DNA of 64,000 nt from Pseudomonadota bacterium. Lineage in GTDB: Bacteria > Pseudomonadota > Gammaproteobacteria > Burkholderiales > Sulfuriferulaceae. The stretch is taken from NCBI GenBank assembly GCA_021845925.1, contig JAJZUW010000008.1, positions 1 to 64,000 of the forward strand. The letters run 5' to 3'. This document shows positions 8,421 through 17,215 of the stretch, in pieces. Below the pieces are notes generated by a model. It ran no database searches. It was not told where the DNA came from and worked only from the letters and a program-made list of their open reading frames with translations. The position numbers and the translations under genes are program-made. Each line of letters begins with the position of its first letter. Positions within the stretch are counted from its first letter, which is position 1.

Positions 8421-10032
8421 AAGTACCCCTTGCCGGCACTGTCGAATAGTTTTTTATCTTGCCTACCAGCGTGGACATTGGCATCACAAACAACTGAATG
8501 GAAACCAGAGCAACGATCAACCCCAGCAGCAATCCGGCAAAACCAAATCCGAAAACACGTCGGCGACGCACCACTTCTTCCGGTGTCTGGATCTCCGGAA
8601 TCACCACCAGCGGCACCATACCGGTGATGGCAACCAGGGCAGCCACACCGCGCACGCGGCCTCCAAGCGATTCCAGGAATATCACCGACCCGATGGCCAG
8701 CAGCACAGAACCGCCCAGCCCACCCAGCAGCAGTTTGATGCGATTGGGCTTGATCGGTTTGTCTGCCACCATCGACGGCTCGACCAGTTCAAAGTGTTCC
8801 GCCTTGTTTTCTTCCTGCAGACTGGCATCCAGCTGCGCACTGGCCTGTTTCTGACGCAGATCGTCATATTTCTTTTTCAACCCGTCATAACCCAGCTGCA
8901 ACTGATCCAGCTGTTGCGCAGTCTGTGGAATTGACAACAACTGGTGTTGCAACTGTTGCAGCCTGGCTTCGGTCTGGGTGCGCTGTTGCACCAGCTGAGC
9001 CAGATTCGCCTGCTCATGCCGGATCCGGTCCGAAATTCCGCCCGCCAGCGGAGATGCGCTGGCGGCAGACCCGCTGGCAGAAGATGACGTGGCATGGACT
9101 TCTTTTTCCAGCGCGGCAATACGAACCCGCAACTGTTGCATGGTGGGATGCTTGTCGCTGTATACCGCCTGCAGTTTGGCATATTGTGCCTTGAGCATGG
9201 CCAGTTCAACCGCTGGATCTGTCGATGCATCCGGCGTGTTGCCGTTGTCACCGGCAGCTTGCGCCGGTGCCAGCTGGGCCAGCTGCAACTGGGACTGCAG
9301 CATGCCGATCGCATCCTGGGTCTGTTGGTATTCATTACCAATTTGCCGCAAATTTGACTCCGCCGCCTGATAAGCGGACAGCAGGACATCTTTGTTCTCC
9401 GGCAAGGAGGCCGAATTCTGCGCCTTGAAATCGGCAATTTTGCGGCCTGCGTCATCCAGTTGCGCCAACAGGTCATTGGCCGCCTGGTTCAGAAAGCGCG
9501 TCGCTTCATTGGCTCTGGCAATGCCAACCCGTACGTTCTCGTTCAGAAACAGGGTTGCCAGATCATTGTCCACCTTGTTGACCACCCAGGAATTTCTGCC
9601 GCGGAAAGATACCGAAAATGCAATCACCGGATTGGTTTGCCAATTGCGCACAGTATCCTTGCTATTGATCAGGTCCACAGACACATCGCGGTTGAATGCA
9701 CTCACCACATCACTTGCCGTGGCATTGTGGTCCACGCCATACAGATGGTAGCGTTGTGCAATTTCAAGGATGTTATCCCGTGTCAGCACGCGCTGGCGGA
9801 TGCGTTCGATTTTTTGTCCGGCGTAGTCATTAAACGCCGACGGAACCAGATTCTGTGAAATATCCTGCGGCACCACCTGAATGATGGACGAGGATTCATA
9901 AATACCCGGCACCAGACTGGCCACCAGCACCGAAATCACGCTGCCGACCATGATGATTGCCGTGGCCAGCAGCGCATGCCGGCGCAACATGCCCAGATAA
10001 TCGCCTATTGTCAATCCTACCTGAGTTGCCAT
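8407..10032 (-). CDS. epsF: EpsF-type polysaccharide chain-length determinant (Wzz/GumC family)
   Basis: 541 residues. A membrane segment near residues 20-42 (LLATAIIMVGSVISVLVASL) is followed by a Wzz domain (IYESSSIIQVVPQDI), a long periplasmic coiled coil rich in Gln/Ala/Leu (about 165-400, for example QLVQQRTQTEARLQQLQHQL), and a C-terminal hairpin of two membrane segments (IKLLLGGLGGSVLLAIGSVI and GFGFAGLLLGLIVALVSIQL). It is an inner-membrane polysaccharide co-polymerase that sets chain length with the kinase encoded just downstream. The 14-base overlap with the kinase gene suggests translational coupling. Confidence 0.88.
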   Translation of the reverse strand: MATQVGLTIGDYLGMLRRHALLATAIIMVGSVISVLVASLVPGIYESSSIIQVVPQDISQNLVPSAFNDYAGQKIERIRQRVLTRDNILEIAQRYHLYGVDHNATASDVVSAFNRDVSVDLINSKDTVRNWQTNPVIAFSVSFRGRNSWVVNKVDNDLATLFLNENVRVGIARANEATRFLNQAANDLLAQLDDAGRKIADFKAQNSASLPENKDVLLSAYQAAESNLRQIGNEYQQTQDAIGMLQSQLQLAQLAPAQAAGDNGNTPDASTDPAVELAMLKAQYAKLQAVYSDKHPTMQQLRVRIAALEKEVHATSSSASGSAASASPLAGGISDRIRHEQANLAQLVQQRTQTEARLQQLQHQLLSIPQTAQQLDQLQLGYDGLKKKYDDLRQKQASAQLDASLQEENKAEHFELVEPSMVADKPIKPNRIKLLLGGLGGSVLLAIGSVIFLESLGGRVRGVAALVAITGMVPLVVIPEIQTPEEVVRRRRVFGFGFAGLLLGLIVALVSIQLFVMPMSTLVGKIKNYSTVPARGTYGNS

Positions 10033-10052
10033 CGTTTATCCGTTGTGGTTAT

Positions 10053-11231
10053 CTATTGACCAGAATACACCAGATACAATCCGACTACATTGTCACCCAC
10101 CGCACTCGCACCAGTCGGCATCCATTCCACGCGCTGAATCTGCAGTTTCAGATTCCATGCAGCCGTCAGGTCGCGCGAGATCCAGGCATCTGCCATCACC
10201 TGCCGGATCTGGTACACAGTCTTGCTTTGCAGATAAAAACCATCGGCACCCAGCTGATACAGATCGGTCAACGCTTTGCTCCAGTTGGCCGTCACCATGT
10301 CTGTCTGGACCACGCCACCATACGCGCTGCCCTGCTCTGTCTGACTGGCCAGCAACGACAGCAGGTTGCCTTCCAGTTGTCGCTGGAGCGACAGGGAGGC
10401 CGACAGTCCTGTGGTACTGGTAGCAGGCACCAACGTTGTCACCAGAGTGTTCTGCGTCCGGTTGACGCCGGCATAACCATTCAGACTCCAGGCATCGCTG
10501 AGATTCCACTGACTACCTGCATCCACTTCATACCAGGTATCCTGTCCACTTTCGGAGGGCACAGTCATGCTTCCTGCGTGCACCATGGCATAGGCGCTCA
10601 ACACGGGCGAAAGTGTCCGGGTCAGCTTTACCTGTAACTGGTTCTGTGCATAGGATGTCAACAGAAACCCACTCTGTTGCACCTGGTTCACACCCGGCTG
10701 ATTGAATCCGATGGAACTGCTGATCAGACTGGTGTTCAGCGACCACAGATCACTCAATTCCTGTTGCCAGGTCAACGTTGCAGTGCGACTGATGCGCGTG
10801 CCATCGGCGGCCGCGTAGGAATTCTGGCCAAGTTCAACCGGAGACACGCCCAGCGGCAAAGTGGTCATCTGGCTGTATGCAAACGCAGCACTCAACGTGG
10901 TTGTCTGCCCGGTATAGGCTGCGGTTACCGTCAGGCTTGGATCGGCCCGATTGACCATCACGGTCGGATCGCTGCTGCGCATCAGATTGGCGGACGCCAC
11001 CGCTTTCAACGAATATGCTTCGGATTGCCCGGTCAAGCCATAGGTTGGTGTCCAGTCGGCAACCGACACCGGCTTCGGATTCGGCAGGTACAAGGGATTA
11101 CTGAAAAACTGCAGGTAGTTCAGGCTGGAAAAGTTCTGTTGCCATTCAAAAGCGCAAGCCGGTCTGGCCAACAACACGAGCAGGCAGGGGATCACCAGCC
11201 TGAGATAATTGCCTGTCTTGCCTGCATTCAT
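10053..11231 (-). CDS. epsL: EpsL-like outer-membrane beta-barrel protein of the EPS locus
   Basis: 392 residues with a signal peptide (LRLVIPCLLVLLARPACA, cut before Phe) and a remainder made of alternating short aromatic/polar strands ending in an outer-membrane-like C-terminus (VGLYLVYSGQ). This matches the EpsL-type outer-membrane proteins of exosortase-associated eps clusters, thought to help the polymer cross the outer membrane. It lies between the Wza-like and Wzz-like genes, both close by on the same strand. Sequence identity in this family is low, so the call rests on architecture and position. Confidence 0.7.
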   Translation of the reverse strand: MNAGKTGNYLRLVIPCLLVLLARPACAFEWQQNFSSLNYLQFFSNPLYLPNPKPVSVADWTPTYGLTGQSEAYSLKAVASANLMRSSDPTVMVNRADPSLTVTAAYTGQTTTLSAAFAYSQMTTLPLGVSPVELGQNSYAAADGTRISRTATLTWQQELSDLWSLNTSLISSSIGFNQPGVNQVQQSGFLLTSYAQNQLQVKLTRTLSPVLSAYAMVHAGSMTVPSESGQDTWYEVDAGSQWNLSDAWSLNGYAGVNRTQNTLVTTLVPATSTTGLSASLSLQRQLEGNLLSLLASQTEQGSAYGGVVQTDMVTANWSKALTDLYQLGADGFYLQSKTVYQIRQVMADAWISRDLTAAWNLKLQIQRVEWMPTGASAVGDNVVGLYLVYSGQ

Positions 11232-11249
11232 TGGGTTGTCCAGGGTTTG

Positions 11250-11861
11250 TCAGGGAACCAGGATGGTGTCGCCAGGCTGTACCTGGACATTATTGGACAG
11301 ATCACGCCCCTTGGCCATCGCATCATAATTGATTGTGATTACCTGTTGTCCTTGCGGGGTCATGTGAAGCAAACGGATATTGGATGTATCGGCAAACTTG
11401 TCAAACGCGCCAGTCACGCTGAGCACCTGCAATACCGTCATCGGACGGGTAAGCGGCACAGGGCCTGGCTTGTCCACCTTACCCAGCACATATACCAGAC
11501 TGCCCGCCGGATCGCTGACCATCACTGTCACCTGTGGCGATTTCAGGAATTCGGTGAGTTTTCTGGTGAGAACAGCCGCAATCTGAGTTGAATTCAAACC
11601 GGCCACCACCACCCGGCCAGCCAGCGGAAAAGAAATGCTGCCATCTGGCAAAACACGCACATCCTTCAACTGCAGGGTGGATTCGCCCCACACCGAAATA
11701 TCCAGCGCATCACCCGGCAAAATCCGGTAGGCCGGGATCTCCGCTCCGCCTGCCGTTGCGGTTGCTTCCCCGCCGGCCGCCAGGACTGCTGAAGGCAATC
11801 CTGTTGCAAGCAACCACACCAATACCAGCCACCGCCTGCTGCCGAACCAACTGTTAAACAT
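11250..11861 (-). CDS. epsE: EpsE-type polysaccharide export protein (Wza-like, short)
   Basis: About 203 residues from ATG 11861, selected because AGGAGA lies nine bases upstream and a signal peptide follows (WLVLVWLLATGLPSAVLAAG); the frame is open to 11900. It contains a Poly_export domain (YRILPGDALDISVWGE) and one SLBB-like domain (VYVLGKVDKPGPVPLTRPMT), ending VQPGDTILVP. It forms a periplasmic or outer-membrane conduit for the polymer. It lacks the lipobox and C-terminal transmembrane helix of full Wza, as is usual in short EpsE forms, so the EpsL-like barrel next door may supply the outer-membrane pore. Confidence 0.85.
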   Translation of the reverse strand: MFNSWFGSRRWLVLVWLLATGLPSAVLAAGGEATATAGGAEIPAYRILPGDALDISVWGESTLQLKDVRVLPDGSISFPLAGRVVVAGLNSTQIAAVLTRKLTEFLKSPQVTVMVSDPAGSLVYVLGKVDKPGPVPLTRPMTVLQVLSVTGAFDKFADTSNIRLLHMTPQGQQVITINYDAMAKGRDLSNNVQVQPGDTILVP

Positions 11862-11942
11862 CCGATTTCTCCTCGCATACAGTGGTGCCACGCAATACAT
11901 CAGAAAAGCTGACCGATTGTGACATGATCCGAACAGGCATGT

Positions 11943-12971
11943 CTATGACCCAACCTTACCCATGGCGACAGCACTCACCGGCTTCCAGCCCAACGCACGC
12001 TGTTCGATCACATGCCAGCTGAGCCAGCCTGCGGCCACGCTAAGCAACCAGACTTCCAGCACTGTCAGTAGCAGCCCGTTCTGCGGACGATAGTGCAACA
12101 GGAGTTTTTCGATGGGCCAGGCATACAGGTAGATTCCGTATGACAGATCCGGCAGCCGGTTGTACCAACGCAGCCAGGGTGTCTTGTCCAGCGCTACTGC
12201 AAACAGAATAATACCGCCAGCCGTTGCACAAACCAGATCTGCCAGCCGATGGGAAAACAGCCCAGCCAGTAGCAGTACACCCGCCAGCAGCACAATCGGG
12301 GGCTTGCGCCACCAGCCGCTATCCGCCAGCGCAAAACAACCGCCGGCCGTAAACATCACCAGAAACCGCAACAGAAAAAACGCCGAATGGGTAGGCATAT
12401 CAAACCAGCCCATCCGATTGGCCAGGTAAGCCATAAAAACCAGCACCGCGGCGCCTATCCACACCCTGGCCAGATTCGGTCCGGACAACCAGCCAAGCAG
12501 CGCCACAAACAGATAACAGACAAATTCGTACTGGATGGTCCACATGGAATCATCGATATTCGGATAATGGGATCCCTGGAACACCGGCGGCAATTCCGGC
12601 ATATGCAGAGTCAGCATGTCACCGATCAGCCTCGGTGCGTTCAGTTCGAAAAGATAATTTGCGCCGCCACCCAGATAACCAAAAAAGAAGATGCACAACA
12701 GGCTGGCCAGAATAAAGCCTGGATAAATCCGCAGTATCCTTTTTTCAAGAAACACCAGCATGTTGGGGCGAGAACGCCAGCTTTGCAGAATCAGATAACC
12801 ACTGAGCAGAAAAAAGGCATTCACGGCAAATTCACCCGCTGACAACGTATGAAACAATTGCGTCATGGGTTCACGCGAACGGTTGCCATCCATGATTTCG
12901 GGACCATGAGACACGATGACCAAAGTTGCAAACAACGCCCGCAAAAAATTGAAGTTGTTTTCTCTCAGCAT
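11943..12971 (-). CDS. Acyltransferase 3 family membrane protein
   Basis: 342 residues, about ten transmembrane helices, with the family N-terminus NFNFLRALFATLVIVSHGPE (catalytic His) and the second signature AVNAFFLLSGYLILQSW. Acyltransferase 3 (OafA/NodX type) proteins transfer acetyl or other acyl groups to sugars on membrane-bound glycans. As the first gene of the leftward EPS block it probably O-acylates the exopolysaccharide repeat unit. It lacks the extra periplasmic SGNH domain found in OafA fusions. The substrate is inferred from context only. Confidence 0.85.
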   Translation of the reverse strand: MLRENNFNFLRALFATLVIVSHGPEIMDGNRSREPMTQLFHTLSAGEFAVNAFFLLSGYLILQSWRSRPNMLVFLEKRILRIYPGFILASLLCIFFFGYLGGGANYLFELNAPRLIGDMLTLHMPELPPVFQGSHYPNIDDSMWTIQYEFVCYLFVALLGWLSGPNLARVWIGAAVLVFMAYLANRMGWFDMPTHSAFFLLRFLVMFTAGGCFALADSGWWRKPPIVLLAGVLLLAGLFSHRLADLVCATAGGIILFAVALDKTPWLRWYNRLPDLSYGIYLYAWPIEKLLLHYRPQNGLLLTVLEVWLLSVAAGWLSWHVIEQRALGWKPVSAVAMGKVGS

Positions 12972-13010
12972 GATGCGGGCAAATTATCCACTGTTGCAAC
13001 CTTGTTTATA

Positions 13011-13086
13011 CAGTATACTTCACTACGAGTCACAGCCGCCGGTTTCATTCCATTGCAGATACAGGCCGCCACACTCCCAGTATACT
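13011..13086. promoter_or_regulatory. Divergent promoter region with two CAGTATACT repeats
   Basis: The 159-base gap between the leftward acyltransferase and the rightward serine acetyltransferase contains CAGTATACT twice (13011-13019 and 13078-13086). The inner AGTATACT is palindromic, and TATACT resembles a -10 box on either strand. No -35 hexamer with standard spacing stands out for either copy. The repeats could be -10 elements of opposing promoters or a pair of operator sites 67 bases apart. Confidence 0.35.
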
Positions 13087-13130
13087 AGAGCTGGATGTTT
13101 TTATTGATTGCAACATGATGTGAACCACCC

Positions 13131-13649
13131 ATGGCAACCACTCAACAATCGGCATCTTCACCAGCACATACCCCGGACTGGAGCCGTGAATACAAGCCCG
13201 CCCTTGCCTGGTCCCCCGGAAAATCCCTGCTTGCCAGCATTCGCTCCTGGCAGAAAAATCGCCATTCAGCCAACCCGCTGCGACGACTTCTGTTCAGCAA
13301 GATCGATGTCATCCGTTACCGTTTCTGGAGCATTATCACTGGCGCCGACATTCCGCTCGGCTGCCAGATCGGTGGCGGCCTTCTCATACCGCACCCCAAT
13401 GGCATTGTCATTCATGCGGATTGCACCATTGGACCGAACTGCATCATTTTCCAGCAAGTGACACTCGGTATCCGCAACACTGCCGTACCACCCCGACTCG
13501 GCGCGAATGTCGCGATTGGCGCCGGCGCTAAGATTCTGGGTGACATCACCTTGCATGACAACGTCCGTGTTGGTGCCAATTCGGTCGTCCTGCAAGATGT
13601 TCCGGCCGGCAAATCCGTTGCGGGTGTGCCAGCCAGAATTCTGGATTAG
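13131..13649 (+). CDS. epsC: Serine O-acetyltransferase-like hexapeptide protein (EpsC type)
   Basis: 172 residues. The C-terminal half has left-handed beta-helix repeats (IGGGLLIPHPNGIVIHADC, LGANVAIGAGAKILGDITLH, VRVGANSVVLQDVPAGKSVA), and the HPNG/H-A-D-C region matches the CysE active-site segment. It lacks most of the helical N-terminal domain of housekeeping CysE (about 270 residues). Similar short proteins in eps loci are annotated as serine acetyltransferases but may O-acetylate sugar precursors instead. First gene of the rightward EPS block; five bases separate it from the next gene. The ATG at 13131 has no strong ribosome site, so the start is uncertain. Confidence 0.75.
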   Translation: MATTQQSASSPAHTPDWSREYKPALAWSPGKSLLASIRSWQKNRHSANPLRRLLFSKIDVIRYRFWSIITGADIPLGCQIGGGLLIPHPNGIVIHADCTIGPNCIIFQQVTLGIRNTAVPPRLGANVAIGAGAKILGDITLHDNVRVGANSVVLQDVPAGKSVAGVPARILD

Positions 13650-13654
13650 CACCA

Positions 13655-14863
13655 ATGCAGATTGCCTATTTCATTAATCAGTATCCGAAAGTAAGCCACA
13701 GCTTCATCCGCCGGGAAATTCTCGCTCTTGAACAGCAAGGCTTCCGGATTGAGCGGTTTGCCCTGCGCGGCTGGAATGATGTACTGGCCGACCCAGTCGA
13801 TCTGCAGGAACGGGAAAAAACCCGTTATATCCTCCAGGGTGGATTGTTGCGTCTGCTCATGGCAACAGTACGGGTTGGTCTGGGATCACCATTCCGGTTT
13901 CTGAAAGCCCTGCGGATCGCGTTTCAACAGTCCGTGCATTCCGACCGCGCCTTGCCCTACCATCTGATCTATCTGGCTGAAGCCTGTCAGGTTGTGCTGT
14001 GGTCACGCCAGATGAAAATTCGCCACATCCACGCCCATTTTGGCTCAAACCCCGCAGAAATCGCCATGCTGGCACAGGCCCTTGGCGGCCCTGGTTACAG
14101 TTTCACCGTACACGGCCCGGAAGAATTCGATAAACCGATGGCTCTTGGACTGGGACGCAAGATCACCCAGGCCGCTTTTGTGATCGGCATCAGTTCGTTT
14201 GGCCGCAGCCAGCTGTTCCGCTGGATTTCCTCTGACCAGTGGCACAAGGTTCATGTGGTTCATTGTGGAATCGAACCCGAATTCCACAATCTGCCGGCAA
14301 TGCCGGTTCCAGATGTGCCCCGACTTGTCTGCGTAGGCCGTCTGTGCGAACAGAAAGGGCAGTTATTGTTACTGGAAGCTGCACGCCAGCTTCACGCCAG
14401 CCAGATCGATTTTTCGCTGGTCCTTGCCGGTGACGGAGAAATGAGGGCTGAGATTGAAGCCCGTATCCGCGACTATGGTCTGACCCATCACGTCACCATC
14501 ACCGGATGGATCAGCAGCGATGAAGTCAGAAACCAGATGCTGACGGCGCGAGCGCTGGTGTTGCCCAGCTTCGCCGAAGGTCTGCCAGTGGTCATCATGG
14601 AGGCCATGGCTTTGCGGCGTCCGGTGATTACCACGTATGTGGCAGGCATACCCGAGCTGGTTCAGCATGGAGAATCCGGTTGGCTGGTGCCTGCCGGCGA
14701 TGTGGACAGTCTGTACCAAGCCATGCGCGAAGCACTGGACCCGCGCAACAATGAACGGCTCGACAGGATGGGCAGCCATGCCCGGGATCGCGTCCTGCAC
14801 CGACATGACATTCACGTCGAGGCGGGCAAACTGGCTGCACAGCTGCGAAAGGTGACTGCATGA
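13655..14863 (+). CDS. Glycosyltransferase family 4 (EPS)
   Basis: 402 residues with a two-domain GT-B fold: an N-terminal acceptor half beginning IAYFINQYPKVSHSFIRREI and a C-terminal nucleotide-sugar half with RLVCVGRLCEQKGQLLLLEA and the GT4 signature SFAEGLPVVIMEAMALRRPV (E-x7-E motif). It resembles the colanic-acid WcaL-like branch. It transfers a sugar to the lipid-linked EPS repeat at the cytoplasmic membrane face; donor and linkage cannot be read from sequence. Its stop overlaps the start of the next GT gene (ATGA), implying coupled translation. Confidence 0.85.
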   Translation: MQIAYFINQYPKVSHSFIRREILALEQQGFRIERFALRGWNDVLADPVDLQEREKTRYILQGGLLRLLMATVRVGLGSPFRFLKALRIAFQQSVHSDRALPYHLIYLAEACQVVLWSRQMKIRHIHAHFGSNPAEIAMLAQALGGPGYSFTVHGPEEFDKPMALGLGRKITQAAFVIGISSFGRSQLFRWISSDQWHKVHVVHCGIEPEFHNLPAMPVPDVPRLVCVGRLCEQKGQLLLLEAARQLHASQIDFSLVLAGDGEMRAEIEARIRDYGLTHHVTITGWISSDEVRNQMLTARALVLPSFAEGLPVVIMEAMALRRPVITTYVAGIPELVQHGESGWLVPAGDVDSLYQAMREALDPRNNERLDRMGSHARDRVLHRHDIHVEAGKLAAQLRKVTA

Positions 14864-16059
14864 TCGCAACCATGCTCTGGCTGATCGCTGCTGTGCTGGC
14901 TTTGCCGGTGATGGTACTGACGATCGAAGTGCTCGCTGCTTTTTTTCTGCCCGACCAGGACACAAACAACCCGACCGCCAGTCATCCACCGTCAAAGATC
15001 CGAACCACGGTACTGGTTCCCGCCCACAATGAAGCCAGCGGGATCGGACATACCCTGCAGCAGATCATGGCTGACTTGCCAGACAATGCCCGGGTACTGG
15101 TCATCGCTGACAATTGCACAGACCAGACAGCAGACATTGCCAGACAAAACGGCGCGGACGTGATCGAGCGAAGCCATGCAGAATTGCGCGGAAAGGGATA
15201 TGCACTGGACCACGGCATTCGACATCTGGCAGCAACCCCGCCGGATGTGGTCATCATCATCGATGCAGATTGCGAAGTTCAAACCGGCTCCCTGAAGCAA
15301 CTTGTCAGCACCTGCCAGGCAAGCGGGCGGCCTGTGCAAGCCACCTATCTCATGCATTCACCTCCTGGAGCTGCCACCGGCCTCAAGGTGGCAGAATTCG
15401 CCTGGCTTCTCAAGAACCGTATTCGTCCCGATGGTCTGGCCAGGCTTGGCCTGCCCTGTCAGCTGACCGGAACTGGTATGGCTTTCCCCTGGTCTTTGCT
15501 GGCCAACTGCCAGTTGGCTACGGGTGAACTGGTTGAAGACATGCAACTCGGTATCGATCTGGCCGAAGCCGGCTTCCCTCCCGTTTTTGAATCACGCGCT
15601 CTGGTATCCAGCACATTTCCGACACAAGCCACTGCCCAGGAAACGCAGAGAACCCGGTGGGAACACGGCCACTTGGGCATGATCGTCCGACGGTTCCCAG
15701 GACTTCTGTTCAGCAGTCTGCGTCAGACAGACATCCGTTTGCTGGCCATGGCTCTCGATCTCGGCATTCCCCCTCTGGCTTTGCTGGTGACCTTGCAAAT
15801 GGCCGATCTTGCTGCCAATCTGCTTGCCATGCTTGTCGGGGTGTCCGGCATGGAGCCGATCACGGTCAACCTGACTGCCCTGCTCAGTCTGGTACTGAGC
15901 ATCCTGCTCTGCCAGTACAAATGGGCTAAACACATCCTGCCCATTTCGACACTGTTCTACGTTCCGCTGTATGTTCTGAAACGGATACCCAGGCATTTCC
16001 GGTTTTTGACGCACCGCGAAAAAAACTGGATTCGTACCAACCGGGGGAACGATCAATGA
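14860..16059 (+). CDS. Membrane-bound glycosyltransferase family 2 (processive-like)
   Basis: 399 residues. A membrane helix near the start (LIAAVLALPVMVLTIEVLAA) precedes a GT-A domain with TVLVPAHNEASGIGHTL, the DxD-like VIIIDADCEV, a substrate loop (VEDMQLGIDLAEAGF) and a Q-x-x-R-W motif (QRTRWEHGH). Further helices follow near the C-terminus. The QxxRW motif is typical of processive or membrane GT2 enzymes such as cellulose, hyaluronan or NodC-type synthases, but this enzyme may add only one residue. Overlaps the preceding and following genes by four bases. Confidence 0.85.
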   Translation: MIATMLWLIAAVLALPVMVLTIEVLAAFFLPDQDTNNPTASHPPSKIRTTVLVPAHNEASGIGHTLQQIMADLPDNARVLVIADNCTDQTADIARQNGADVIERSHAELRGKGYALDHGIRHLAATPPDVVIIIDADCEVQTGSLKQLVSTCQASGRPVQATYLMHSPPGAATGLKVAEFAWLLKNRIRPDGLARLGLPCQLTGTGMAFPWSLLANCQLATGELVEDMQLGIDLAEAGFPPVFESRALVSSTFPTQATAQETQRTRWEHGHLGMIVRRFPGLLFSSLRQTDIRLLAMALDLGIPPLALLVTLQMADLAANLLAMLVGVSGMEPITVNLTALLSLVLSILLCQYKWAKHILPISTLFYVPLYVLKRIPRHFRFLTHREKNWIRTNRGNDQ

Positions 16060-17147
16060 CATCTGTTTTCGATCGCGATGTTCACTGTCTGTTCGGGCTT
16101 CCGATAGATGCCATCACGCTCGATCAGGCGTGCCTTCGTATCATCGACCATATGCGCGAGCAGAAAAAATGCCTGCTCACAACGCCCAACCTGAACTTTC
16201 TGATCACCAGTTTCCAGGATGCCGCTTTTCGAAAATCCGTCATTTGCAGCCATCTCGTCATTGCGGATGGCATGCCGTTGGTCTGGCTTTCGCGGTTACT
16301 GGGGATTCCGGTCAAAGAGCGGGTGGCCGGTTCTGATTTGTTCAACGTTCTGCGCGACATGCCCGCCAATCCGAAAATACGTGTCTATTTTTTTGGTGGT
16401 CCGCCCGGAGCTGCCGATCTGGCAGCGAAGAACATCAATCAGTACGCCGCCGGCATGACTTGCACTGGTCAACAGAGCCCGGGATACTTACCAGTACACG
16501 AAATCAGTTCTCCGGACCATCTGGATCCGATCAATCAGGCCGATCCCGATTTTCTGGTCATCGCGCTGGGCGCCCGCAAAGGTCAGGAATGGATCATGCG
16601 CAATGCCGATAACCTCAATGCAAGGGTCATCAGCCATCTCGGGGCGGTTGTCAACTTTGAAGCCGGCACGGTATTGCGCGCACCAGACTGGATGCAGCAA
16701 ACCGGGCTCGAATGGCTGTGGCGAATCCGCCAGGAACCTGCCTTGTGGCGGCGTTATATGCAGGATGGAGCCGGATTTGTGCGTCTGTTTTTTTTCAGGG
16801 CATTGCCCTTGCTGTACCTCCGGTACCGGCATCGCCAACATCCCGGCCAGGACAATGCATCACATCCAATCCATATCCAGCAACCTGCTCTATTCACCGG
16901 TACACTGCGCAATCCGGTGCCACAGTCATTCAGAGACTGGTTACAGCAGGCTGCGCAATCCGGACAAGATGTCACCATCGACTGCCACGACTGCCATTTC
17001 ATCGACAGTGGCTACCTTGGCCAATTACTCGTACTGGAACAACAACTCGCAGCCAATGGCCATCGCTTGAAGCTGACAGGGTGTTCGCCCCGGCTAAAAA
17101 AGCTGCTGACACTCAACCGTTGCGACCACTGGACAACCCATGCATAA
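16056..17147 (+). CDS. WecG/TagA/CpsF glycosyltransferase fused to a STAS domain
   Basis: 363 residues. Residues about 12-245 form a GT26 domain (CLLTTPNLNFLITSFQD, VIADGMPLVWLSRLLGIPVK, VYFFGGPPGAADLAAKN, LVIALGARKGQEWIMRN), as in WecG or TagA, which add a sugar such as ManNAcA, ManNAc or Glc to lipid-linked intermediates. From about 275 the protein continues into a STAS domain, the anti-sigma-antagonist fold, with VTIDCHDCHFIDSGYLGQLL placing Asp317-Ser318 at the site phosphorylated in SpoIIAA-type proteins. The STAS part could make transferase activity or docking respond to phosphorylation or partner binding; that is inference. Coupled to its upstream neighbour by a four-base overlap. Confidence 0.85.
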   Translation: MTSVFDRDVHCLFGLPIDAITLDQACLRIIDHMREQKKCLLTTPNLNFLITSFQDAAFRKSVICSHLVIADGMPLVWLSRLLGIPVKERVAGSDLFNVLRDMPANPKIRVYFFGGPPGAADLAAKNINQYAAGMTCTGQQSPGYLPVHEISSPDHLDPINQADPDFLVIALGARKGQEWIMRNADNLNARVISHLGAVVNFEAGTVLRAPDWMQQTGLEWLWRIRQEPALWRRYMQDGAGFVRLFFFRALPLLYLRYRHRQHPGQDNASHPIHIQQPALFTGTLRNPVPQSFRDWLQQAAQSGQDVTIDCHDCHFIDSGYLGQLLVLEQQLAANGHRLKLTGCSPRLKKLLTLNRCDHWTTHA

Positions 17148-17215
17148 GCGGCAAGCCGTCTTTTATTCACCCCGATCCGGCCACTGGCCGGACCATTGAT
17201 GGCATCACGACAATC

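Noticed and set aside
16712-17215. N-terminal extension of the glycosyltransferase at 17216 back to 16712
   Set aside because: The extension is a shadow of the WecG-STAS gene in another frame and has low-complexity composition.
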